Assembly (NCBI GenBank): GCA_020633295.1 | Contig: JACKDW010000001.1 | Location: forward strand, 1,302,001 to 1,366,000 | Direction: 5' to 3' | Source: Myxococcales bacterium | Lineage (GTDB): Bacteria > Myxococcota_A > Polyangia > Nannocystales > Nannocystaceae | DNA: 64,000 nucleotides | Shown here: one piece after another, positions 29,601 through 37,066 of the stretch | Position numbering within the stretch: the first letter of the stretch is position 1 | Layout of the letters: every line of letters begins with the position of its first letter | The notes under the pieces: generated by a model | The model's input: the letters and a program-made list of their open reading frames with translations, nothing else | The model's database searches: none | What the model was told of the DNA's origin: nothing | Program-made: the position numbers and the translations under genes

Positions 29601-32600
29601 CGCGCGCCGGCTTGTCGCGCAGGCCCTCGAGCTCGGTCTCGAGCGCGTCGACGAGCTCCTTCCAGTCGCCGCGCTGCCGGAGCTTGCGCTGCAGCGCGTG
29701 CAGCGAGGGGCCGTGGCGCGGGTCGATCTGGATCGCGCGCCGGTAGCAGCCGATCGCCTGCGAGTCGCGCCCGAGCTTCTCCTCGCACAGCGCGCCCATC
29801 GAGTGCAGCAGCGAGACGGCCGCGGGGCTCTCGGCGTCGAGCGCGAGCTCGCGCTCGTAGATCGCGAGCAGATCATCCCAGCGACCTGCCTTGTAGTACA
29901 GCTTGCCGCAGCTCGCGAGCGCGGGCTCGTACTTCGGGTTCAGCTCGAGCACCTTGCGGAACTGCGCCAGCGCGCCCTCGCGGTCGTCGAGCCGGTCGTC
30001 GAGCACCGCGCCGGCGCGGTGCAGCAGCGCGACGATGCGCGGCTTCTCGAAGGTGTTGCGCGCCTCGAGCTCGAGCGCCTCGACGAGGTCCTTGTAGCGG
30101 CCCGCGACCTCGGAGGCGCGCTGCAGCGCGTGCATCGCCCCGAGGTGGTTGGGGTCGAGCTTCAGGATCCGCCGGTAGGTGTGCCCCGACTGCACCGGCG
30201 AGCCGAGGTGCTGCTCGAAGATGTCGCCGATGCGGAACAGGTACGCGATCTTGCGGTCGGCGTCGTTGGTCTCGTCGATGCCGCGCTCGAGCAGCTCGAT
30301 CAGCTCGCGGTGCTTGCCGCCCTCGCTGAACAGCCGCGCGAGCGCCTTGAACGACGTCTCGAAGCCCGCGTAGAGCGCGAGCGCGCGGGTGTGCAGCGTG
30401 ATCGCGCGCTCCTTGTCGCCCTCGTGCTCCTCGACGAGCTCGGCGACCCGCGCGAGCGCGGCCGCCTCGCGCACGTTGTCGCTGACCGCCGCGGCCTCGC
30501 GCGTGTTCATCTCGACGAGCGCCTTCCAGTCCTTGCGCTTGCGGTACAGCGTCGTGAGGATCTTGAGCGTCGGCTGGAAGGTCGGCTCGAGCGCGAGCGC
30601 GGCCTCGTACTTGGCGATCGCGGCGTCCTCGTCGTTGATCCGCCCGCGGTAGAGCTCGCCGAGGGTGTACAGCGTCGAGATCCGCTCGCGCGGCGACTCG
30701 ATCAGCGCGAGCAGCCGCTCGTACGCGCGCACCTGATCGTCGTAGCGCTCCGCGGCCTCGTAGAGCGCGATGAGCTCCTCGTGCACCAGGCGGTAGCGCT
30801 GCGACTCGCTGATCGAGCGCTCGAGCGCCGCGATCGCCTTGTCGCGGGTGCCGAGCCGCTCCGAGTAGATCCGCGCGACGCGGTAGTAGCTCATCGCGCG
30901 CAGGTCCGCGTCCTTGAGCTGCTCGGCCTCGCGCTCGAGCACGTTGATCAGGTCGCGCCAGCGACCTTGCTCATGGTGCAGGCGCTTGAGCGCCGAGAAC
31001 GCGCCGGCGACGTTGGGGTCGAGGTGCAGCGCGGTCTCGTAGAGCTCGACCGCGCCGCGCACGTCGTCGTGCCGCAGCTCGAGCAGGTGCGCGCGCCGGA
31101 CGATCAGCGCGGCCCGGTGGCGCGCGTCTGTCTCGACCGCGGTCGCCAGCTGCGTGTAGGTCTGGTCGAGCCCGGCCCAGCGCTCGGTGGTCTGATCGAA
31201 TTGCTCGAGCGCCTTGAGCGTGGACGGGTTGCCGCCCTCGAGATCGCGCGCGTCGGCGTAGGCCGCCCGCGCCCGCTTCGGATCGTCGAGGTAGTCCTCG
31301 AGCACGCGGCCCTTGGCGAACATCAGCGCCGCCTTGCGCCGCGAGTCCGACTGCAGCCGGATCTCGGCGTCGAACAGCGGCAGCGCCTTCGCGTACTGAC
31401 GCTGGGCGAGCAGCGTTCGCCGGGCGCCGCGCAGCGTCGGCAGGTGATCCGGCGCGAGCCCGTTCCCCTTCATGTAGGCGTCCACGGCGCGGGCGAGGTC
31501 GCCGATCGGGTGCTCGTAGAGGCGACCGCACTCGAAGTGCAGCCGCGCCGCGCGGAACAGATCGGGCTGCAGCTTCAGCTCGCGCTCGTAGCCGGCGATC
31601 AGCGCGTGCGCGTGACGAACGTAGGGGTCGCTCGCCGTCGACGCGGTCGAGCGCGCGGACTCGTCGGTCGCGGGCGGAGACTTCGCCGTGAGCGACGGCG
31701 GCGGCAGCGGTCCAGGGGCAGGCTGCGGCGCCGATCGACGCGCGGCCACGCTGGGCCCTGACGGCGGCGGTTTACGGGCGCTCGGCGTGCTGATCGGGCG
31801 CGACCGCGGTCGCGGCGCGCTCGGCTCGCGCGTCCGCGGCACGACCGGGTGCGAACCCGAGGCCAAGCTCGCGCTGACGGAGATCGACGGCGACGGCGGC
31901 GGTGGTCGACGCGCGCCGGAGCCCTCGGACGACAGCTCGCCCGAGATGCTCCCCGAGATGCTCAGCGAAGGACGTCGCCGGCGACCGCTCGCCGACGCGT
32001 CGCTGTCATCGCTCGACGGCGGCGGCGGCGGGGCCTTCGGCGTGGGCGCGGGGGGCACGGGCGCGGGGGGTGCCAGGGTGGGCGTCACCGGCGGCGCCGA
32101 CGGTGGCGCTGACGGTGGCGCTGACGGTGGCGCTGACGGTGGCGCTGACGGTGGCGCTGACGGTGGCGCTGTAAGTACCGCTGTCGGTGCCGCTGTCGGT
32201 GGAGCCGGCGGCGTCGCGGGCAGCGTCACCGGCGGGACCGGCATCACGGGCGCGGGGGCGACCGACATCGCGGGCGGCGCGTCGTCGGTCGACGGCGCGG
32301 GCGCCGGCGACGGCTCGTCGCCGCCGATCGGGAGCTTGAGGCGCGAGCCCGAGGTCGACGCCTGCGCGGGGCCCTTGGCCTCGCTCGCGCCGCCGCGAAC
32401 CGGCAGCCCGCCGAGCGCCGCGGCCTTCGAAGGCCCGCTGGGCTTGCGCGTCGGCAGCCCGCCCAGCTTGACGCCAGGCGGCATCTTCCGCACAGGCAGC
32501 GCGCCGGCGGAGGGCCCCGAGGGCTTCTTGCTGCCGCGCGTCGGCAGGCCGAGCGAGAGCTTCGGCGCCGCGCGGCCCGAGCCGCTCTTGCTGCGGGACT

Positions 32601-32916
32601 TAGCTCGCACTCGCGACTTCGCGACCTCGCTCTTGCTCGCGCTCGGCTTGCGCGGCGGCGGCGAGGGCTTGTCCGGCTCGCTCGCCGGGGACAACGCGTC
32701 CGCGAGCGCCCCGTCTACGAGCGCCTCGACGTCGAGGTCGAGCGGGATCGTCGGGTTCCGCGGAAACAGCTCCTCGTCGACGTCCGTGGCCGGGATGTTC
32801 TTCGATCCTGTCTGATTCGACATCTTCGTCGACGTCGCCGGGGGCGGTTGGCGTCCGCTCCCCCCCGAAGCACTGCCGCCGGGACCGCTGCTAGTTTTGT
32901 CATCCTTCGTCGCCAC
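26698..32916 (-). CDS. Giant TPR-repeat protein with disordered N-terminus
   Basis: Using the GTG at 32916 (VATKDDKTSSGPGG, preceded by AAGGA), the product is 2072 residues. Residues 1-510 are disordered, with Ser/Arg/Lys-rich parts and a PPSA repeat encoded by a 12-bp tandem array (32102-32172). From about residue 540 to 1800, tandem TPR helices dominate, for example RHAHALIAGYERELKLQPDL and AIAKYEAALALEPTFQPTLK. The C-terminal 250 residues form a separate alpha-helical domain with a hydrophobic TIARAMVSVARGLIGLYRFK stretch. It is probably a large cytoplasmic scaffold. It is divergent from a membrane pseudokinase, 221 bp apart, so the two may work together. Confidence 0.85.
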   Translation of the reverse strand: MATKDDKTSSGPGGSASGGSGRQPPPATSTKMSNQTGSKNIPATDVDEELFPRNPTIPLDLDVEALVDGALADALSPASEPDKPSPPPRKPSASKSEVAKSRVRAKSRSKSGSGRAAPKLSLGLPTRGSKKPSGPSAGALPVRKMPPGVKLGGLPTRKPSGPSKAAALGGLPVRGGASEAKGPAQASTSGSRLKLPIGGDEPSPAPAPSTDDAPPAMSVAPAPVMPVPPVTLPATPPAPPTAAPTAVLTAPPSAPPSAPPSAPPSAPPSAPPSAPPVTPTLAPPAPVPPAPTPKAPPPPPSSDDSDASASGRRRRPSLSISGSISGELSSEGSGARRPPPPSPSISVSASLASGSHPVVPRTREPSAPRPRSRPISTPSARKPPPSGPSVAARRSAPQPAPGPLPPPSLTAKSPPATDESARSTASTASDPYVRHAHALIAGYERELKLQPDLFRAARLHFECGRLYEHPIGDLARAVDAYMKGNGLAPDHLPTLRGARRTLLAQRQYAKALPLFDAEIRLQSDSRRKAALMFAKGRVLEDYLDDPKRARAAYADARDLEGGNPSTLKALEQFDQTTERWAGLDQTYTQLATAVETDARHRAALIVRRAHLLELRHDDVRGAVELYETALHLDPNVAGAFSALKRLHHEQGRWRDLINVLEREAEQLKDADLRAMSYYRVARIYSERLGTRDKAIAALERSISESQRYRLVHEELIALYEAAERYDDQVRAYERLLALIESPRERISTLYTLGELYRGRINDEDAAIAKYEAALALEPTFQPTLKILTTLYRKRKDWKALVEMNTREAAAVSDNVREAAALARVAELVEEHEGDKERAITLHTRALALYAGFETSFKALARLFSEGGKHRELIELLERGIDETNDADRKIAYLFRIGDIFEQHLGSPVQSGHTYRRILKLDPNHLGAMHALQRASEVAGRYKDLVEALELEARNTFEKPRIVALLHRAGAVLDDRLDDREGALAQFRKVLELNPKYEPALASCGKLYYKAGRWDDLLAIYERELALDAESPAAVSLLHSMGALCEEKLGRDSQAIGCYRRAIQIDPRHGPSLHALQRKLRQRGDWKELVDALETELEGLRDKPARALTAYRIGRVYEEHLSDLKLALDAYQKSLSNDLEYRPAVDGLARVRAKEKKWSGVVEDLMREAKATKEPLVASSALLRAGEVWSEHLGQDDRAIACYEAVLERDERHLAALLSLEQLYRRKGAWNALVDTYLREAVVVGDKAAQVAALREVARLYETKPLGDKKGLRRAHLEILKRVPDDPLALLAVEQMALAQRDDQMLAAVDQQLVGAPEDDSLRATYLVRLGETLERQQLPKEALAAFESALDRDNDSIGAMQGMVRAAAMCDDPRAMVVAKSRLAETERDGETAAKLLHETAQLRLNRLDDSEGAIQDLERALERWPDSAEVAEELHRILLTVGKAERLVERLSAAAESARAPERIARLWLAVAELYADELGNTSGGIAILRRTLRDRPGSASMRMLLANLLHRNEQWGDAAKTFEQVIEQSSDIDILCDANSTLSVIYADQLNQYDRAIQCLEAVLVLRKDDRTTLRMLTDVYTRKGDLQGAAERARQLLRASSTLEERIESIIHLAEIQMNAGRRGEALEVLLSAVQLEGPGGLAAREYKRRLEEGDSWEPYESALMKHLRSGSSGKPLAETYLELARVQYEKLQRPDRSLATLEMALNEMPKEPLVRLEYATMLRAASRHSEAIRAYQKLLQFEPTSTKGWRGLVQSFVETKRGGEAALSLAPLVVLGDASDADVRSLGKLAPAPASAKPGTLTASLLQSLVDRAPQAERAEELLRTMAPALGKLYPVDLQKFGVTAREKISARSGQPIRNLTDRIAAIFGVPDHDLFIYRGAGTLVSADYSYLPTILIPATVLKLSESQQVFTIARAMVSVARGLIGLYRFKPLDLKLILAAAARSGAPSFGDNLADGAELDVLQRRIFRAMPRKDRRLLEEASSTYAKSPAVDFVAWLKEHRVMTTRAAAILASDLPGCVAVMRQEDQSLMYLEGADIVNNSELIADLMRYWCSDPAIELRRRSGMLA
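32102..32172 (-). repeat. 12-bp tandem repeat encoding Pro-Pro-Ser-Ala
   Basis: GGTGGCGCTGAC is repeated five times perfectly and once with two changes. It lies in the disordered N-terminal part of the TPR protein. Confidence 0.85.
32807..32824. repeat. Dispersed palindrome, in-frame coding copy
   Basis: CCTGTCTGATTCGACATC near the N-terminus of the TPR protein; the gene strand reads KMSNQTGSK. Confidence 0.5.
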
Positions 32917-33137
32917 GCGCGTAGTTCCTTGTCGAGGCCAGGCGAGTATGCCTGAATCTCTGACCGGGCGTGGGGGCGCGAGCGCGCGCGCGGGCGCCTC
33001 TGGCCCCGCTTCGCCGTGCATGTACACGCACCGGGCGTCGCCGCCGGGGGCGCCCGCGCCCGTGTCGACGGCGCCCCCCGAACGCCGCTCGCAGGCCCCA
33101 CGCGCGCGCGGGATCGCAACTCGCCCGCAACTTCGGT

Positions 33138-36071
33138 ATGTTTTCGCCCATGCGTCACGGACTGGACGATCGGGGAGCGACACGGGGTCACGACGCGCTC
33201 ACGGACGAGCTCGGGCTCCCCGAAGTGGATGAGCCCGAACGCGCGGACGCGTCCGCGCCCGCGCGCTCGCGCCAGACGCTGATCGCCCAGCGCTACGTGC
33301 TGACGCGCGAGCTCGGGCGCGGCGCGCTCGGCCCCGTGTTCCAGGCCGAGGACACCCTGCGCCGCCGCGACGTCGCGCTCAAGCAGATCGACGAGGCGGC
33401 GCTCGGGCGAGATGACCTTATCGACAGGATCCAGAGCCGCCTGTGGCGCAACTCGCAGCTCGCCGCGCGCCCGCGTGCGCCGGTCGCCCCGGGGCTGCTC
33501 GACGTGATCGATTTCGGCCGCGACTGCGGCTCGGCGTTCGTGGTCATGGAGCTGATCACCGGTCACGACCTCGCGCGCGCGCTCCGAGCTCGCGGCCCGC
33601 AGCCCTGGCCGCTCGTCCGCGTGATCCTGCGCGAGATCGCGACGCGCCTCGAGGAGGCCCACGCCCGCGACGGCGCCGCGGTCGTCCTGCGGCTCTCGCA
33701 CTGCTTCGTCGCGCCGCCGCGACGTGAGGGTCCGCCGCTGGTCGTGCTGGCGAGCGCGCTCGACGAAATCGCCTGTCTCGAAGCGCAGGCTCCTGGGCCG
33801 CGCGCGGCCAGCGACGCGCTGCGCTACGCGTCGCCCGAGCTGATCATGGGCGAGCGCGTGGGCCCGCCCGGCGACCTCTACTCGCTCGGCGTGATCGCCC
33901 ACGAGCTGCTCACGGGCCGCGCGCCGTTCGTCCACGACGACCCCGCGCGGCTGCGGGTCCTGCACTTGACCGCCGACCCGCCCCCGCTGCCGCGCGATCG
34001 CGTCCCGCCCGAGATCGCGATCGTGCTGCGACGACTGCTCGACAAGGACCCGGCGCGACGCTTCGCCAGCGTTCAGGAGCTGCGCGCGGCGATCACCGCT
34101 GCGGATCCCTCGCCGCTCGACGCGACGATCTTCGCCACCTTCGCCCACGACCTCCAGACGACGACGGTCGCCACGCCGCCGGCCGTCGATCTCGCGCCCT
34201 CGCCCCGCTTCCACGACCTGCCGAGCTTCGTTCCGCGCGCGAGCGCGGCGATGCGCATCGACCGCCCGCCGAACTTCGATCACGGCGCGATCCTCCCCCC
34301 GCTCGTACGCGGCCTGGGGGACGAATCCAGCCCGTTCCTCTCCCTCTCGCCCGAGGATGACGACGCGCCCGCCGTCGACGAGGCGAGCGACGCCGACGCG
34401 AGCCCAGCAGCCGGCGCGCCCGAGCCCGTGTCTGCGCTCCCTGCAGTCGTGCCTACGGCACCTCCCGTCGCTCCGACCGTCGCTCCGACCGTCGCTCCTC
34501 CGACCGTCGATCCCCCCGCCGTCGCTCCTCCGATCGTCGCGGCTCCGATCGTCGCGGCTCCGATCGTCGCTGCGCCGACCGGCGATCCTCCGACCGTCGC
34601 GCCGGCGGACATCGCTCGCTCGACCGTCGATCCCGGGACGCTCGCGCCGCCTGACCCCGGCGCGCCTGAGCATCCTTTTATAGGGGAGCCGGTTACAGGG
34701 GAGCCGACCGACGCGTCGAGCTCAACCTCACCCACGACCCTCGCTGCGACGTCCTCCTCGGCGTCCTCCTCGGCGTCCTCCTCGGCGTCCTCCGCCTCCG
34801 CGCTGCGTCCATCGTCCGTCGGCTCGCGGTCCTCCCTTGATGGGCTCTGGCGCGCGCTCGCGGAGGAGCCCGCGCCGGACGGTCGCTTCGCGGAGATCGA
34901 CGAGGACGACGATGAGGATCGGACGGAGGAGGACGACGACTACGACGAGGACGCCGACTACGACGAGAACGCCGACGACTACGACTACGACTACGACTAC
35001 GACTACGAGCCCGAGCCGCGCGCGGCGATCTCGAGCGCCGACGGCCTCGTCGTCTCCGGGGTCATCGAGGGCGAGTCCGCGCTCGAGCGCGCGTCCTTGA
35101 GCTCGACCGCGACCCACCTCCGCCAGCTCAGCGAGCACGAGGCCGCCGTGACGCTCGCGGATATGCGCCGCGCTACCCCGAGCGTCGTCGCGGCCTCCGC
35201 GATCGTCGAGCCGCGCGAGCTGCCCACGCCGGACTTTGACGAGAACCTCTACCCCACGCGCGCGAACCCGAACGCGACGGCCGCGGCCGAGGTCCCGCCG
35301 AATCGCCGCGCGGTGTGGATCGCCGCAGCGGTGTTCGGGCTGCTCGTGGTCGGCGTGCTCGCGGTCCGCGGGACCGGCGGTGACGCGCCGCAGCGGACCG
35401 AGAGCGCCGCGGCTGCGACCCGGCCCCCCACCCCCCGCGAGACCCCGAACAAGCTCGCGCCCGCGGTCGCCAGGCCTGCAGGGCCGAGCTCGCCCGCGAC
35501 TCCGCCTCCGTCACCGAGCGAGCCGGCGGAGGACGCGAGCGACAGCTCGACCGCGAGCGAGCAGGCCGACACCGCTCCCCCCGCGCCGCTCGACTCGGCG
35601 CTCGAGCCCGCGCCCGCCCCCGCTGTCGAGCCTGACGCCCCCGAGGAGCCCGCCGACGCGCCCGCCAAGGCCGCGCCGGCCGTTGACGACGAGCCGCGCG
35701 CGCGCGGTTCGAAACGCCGCAAGCGCGACGCGGAGGCGCCGGTCGAGACGCCGCCCCCGCTCGACACCGCGCCGGCGACCCAGAAGCCGGCCCCCAAGGC
35801 CAAGACCTCGCCGAAGCTCGTCGCCATGAACCAGCTGGCCGAGGCCCGGAAGGCCTCGGTCGACGGACGCGTTCGCGAGGCCTATCGCCTCGCGCGCGAG
35901 TCCTACCGGACGCACGCGACCACGGAGGCGCTGCTGCTGGTCGGCGTCACCGCGTGCAAGCTCGGGAAGGCGCCGGAGGCTCGCAAGGTCTACGCCAAGC
36001 TCTCCGCCGATCAGCAAAAGCCCCTCCGCACGCTCTGCGGGCGCGTCGGCGTCGAGCTCGAGTCGCCGTGA
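33138..36071 (+). CDS. Membrane-anchored pseudokinase with acidic Tyr-Asp tract
   Basis: The ATG at 33138 gives 977 residues. Residues 50-330 follow the Ser/Thr kinase fold: ELGRGALGPVFQAED and DVALKQID with the ATP-binding Lys, and late-lobe landmarks (YASPELIMGERVGPPGDLYS and HELLTGRAPF). The catalytic loop is replaced by VVLRLSHCFVAPP with no HRD, and the metal-binding DFG is replaced by ASALDEI. The enzyme is therefore probably inactive and acts as a sensor or scaffold. A long disordered region with APIVA, SSSAS and DYDYDYDY repeats leads to one transmembrane helix (AVWIAAAVFGLLVVGVLAV, about residue 730) and a C-terminal TPR-like domain outside the membrane. It is divergent from the TPR giant. 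Confidence 0.85.
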   Translation: MFSPMRHGLDDRGATRGHDALTDELGLPEVDEPERADASAPARSRQTLIAQRYVLTRELGRGALGPVFQAEDTLRRRDVALKQIDEAALGRDDLIDRIQSRLWRNSQLAARPRAPVAPGLLDVIDFGRDCGSAFVVMELITGHDLARALRARGPQPWPLVRVILREIATRLEEAHARDGAAVVLRLSHCFVAPPRREGPPLVVLASALDEIACLEAQAPGPRAASDALRYASPELIMGERVGPPGDLYSLGVIAHELLTGRAPFVHDDPARLRVLHLTADPPPLPRDRVPPEIAIVLRRLLDKDPARRFASVQELRAAITAADPSPLDATIFATFAHDLQTTTVATPPAVDLAPSPRFHDLPSFVPRASAAMRIDRPPNFDHGAILPPLVRGLGDESSPFLSLSPEDDDAPAVDEASDADASPAAGAPEPVSALPAVVPTAPPVAPTVAPTVAPPTVDPPAVAPPIVAAPIVAAPIVAAPTGDPPTVAPADIARSTVDPGTLAPPDPGAPEHPFIGEPVTGEPTDASSSTSPTTLAATSSSASSSASSSASSASALRPSSVGSRSSLDGLWRALAEEPAPDGRFAEIDEDDDEDRTEEDDDYDEDADYDENADDYDYDYDYDYEPEPRAAISSADGLVVSGVIEGESALERASLSSTATHLRQLSEHEAAVTLADMRRATPSVVAASAIVEPRELPTPDFDENLYPTRANPNATAAAEVPPNRRAVWIAAAVFGLLVVGVLAVRGTGGDAPQRTESAAAATRPPTPRETPNKLAPAVARPAGPSSPATPPPSPSEPAEDASDSSTASEQADTAPPAPLDSALEPAPAPAVEPDAPEEPADAPAKAAPAVDDEPRARGSKRRKRDAEAPVETPPPLDTAPATQKPAPKAKTSPKLVAMNQLAEARKASVDGRVREAYRLARESYRTHATTEALLLVGVTACKLGKAPEARKVYAKLSADQQKPLRTLCGRVGVELESP

Positions 36072-36149
36072 GCTGCGTCCCGAGCTCGGCTCGCTCGGAG
36101 GCGACCTCGGGGGCGACGACGGCCGTTGCTCGGCCCAGGCGCCTCGCCT

Positions 36150-36515
36150 ATGCTCGATTCGCTGGGGCTCCCCGACACGCCTATGGCTCGACGCGACAAC
36201 GACAAGGACGATGAGGTCACCCTGCCCAAAGGCCTCGTGCTCGTCGCCGGCGGGCTGTTCGCCATCGGCGCGGGCTTCTTCGTCTTCAACTACGTGTTCG
36301 CGCTGCTCTTCATGCTGTTCAAGGCCACCGTCGCGCTCGGGATGATCGCCGGCGGCGGGTACCTCGGCTACAAGCTGCTCACCCGCGATCGAGCGCTCGG
36401 CGAGGGCGAGAGCTCGCGCCGCAAGGCGCTGCCGCCCGCCGACGACTTCGAGCGGAAGATGCGGGAGCTCGAGGCCATGGAGAAGGCGCTCGACGCGGAG
36501 ATCTCGGGGCGCTGA
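36150..36515 (+). CDS. Small membrane protein
   Basis: The product is 121 residues from the ATG at 36150, or 110 from the ATG at 36183. A charged N-terminus (ARRDNDKDDEVTLPKG) is followed by two hydrophobic helices (LVLVAGGLFAIGAGFFVFNY, then LFMLFKATVALGMIAGGGYL) and a charged tail with a coiled-coil-like FERKMRELEAMEKALDAEI. No family is recognised. It is probably in the inner membrane and follows the pseudokinase by 78 bp on the same strand. Confidence 0.7.
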   Translation: MLDSLGLPDTPMARRDNDKDDEVTLPKGLVLVAGGLFAIGAGFFVFNYVFALLFMLFKATVALGMIAGGGYLGYKLLTRDRALGEGESSRRKALPPADDFERKMRELEAMEKALDAEISGR

Positions 36516-36578
36516 GCCAAGCCCGCGCCGGGTGCCCACGTCGCGGCGACGCGCGCTCGCTCGAGCGCGCGAACATTT

Positions 36579-36600
36579 ACATGTCCGATTAAACATGTTC
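36579..36600. repeat. Dispersed palindrome, intergenic copy
   Basis: ACATGTCCGATTAAACATGT followed by TC: both outer half-sites ACATGT are intact. Confidence 0.6.
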
Positions 36601-36931
36601 ATCGTTCCGTGATCGCGCGCGCGCGAGCGAGCCGCGCGGGCCCGCGCCGCGACGACGCGCGACACGAGTCGAGCTGCGCGCGCTGCTGCGCAGTCACGGA
36701 CCGCGCGCGCGCGCGGACGCGGACGCGGCCGAGGCCGCGCGCCCGCGACGGGTGATAGTGCGCCCGATTGCTTGCATGTCCCGTGGTTCACGTCGCGCCT
36801 CACCGCGCGCGCGCGACATCGTCTCGCGCGCGGACGACCCCGCGAGAAATCGCGCCCAGATGGCCAAATTCGAGACCCTCGCGCGAGCGCGTGCGTCGGA
36901 CGAGAGCGCACATCGACGCGCGCGTGCACGA

Positions 36932-36953
36932 ATACATGTCCCTAAATTTATAT
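36932..36953. repeat. Dispersed palindrome, half copy
   Basis: ATACATGTCCCTAAATTTAT keeps the left half and an AT-rich centre but lacks a clear right half. Confidence 0.35.
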
Positions 36954-37066
36954 CGTTATCGACCGGGCTCTGCGGTTGACACTGCCGCGATGACACTCGA
37001 AAAGTGGTTCCAGGTCTTGGGTAGAAGAGCTGGGGTTCGCGGGGACCCTGGTCAGCGAGGTGGCAA

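Larger units (their letters stand above)
36516..37066. other. Intergenic region with palindromes, no gene
   Basis: This 551-bp gap is mixed: GCGCGC-rich low complexity at 36600-36760 and AT-rich islands at 36570-36603 and 36925-36960. It holds one good dispersed palindrome (36579-36600) and two half copies (36774 and 36932). A TTGACA-like hexamer at 36974 has no convincing -10 partner. No conserved ORF is supported. Confidence 0.55.

Noticed and set aside
27286..31761. Open frame of 1491 codons on the plus strand opposite the TPR protein
   Set aside because: Arg/Leu/Glu-rich shadow of the high-GC TPR gene; the minus strand shows clear TPR repeats.
36974..37005. TTGACA promoter -35 element before the acidic repeat gene
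   Set aside because: No -10 hexamer at 16-18 bp; a chance match is likely.
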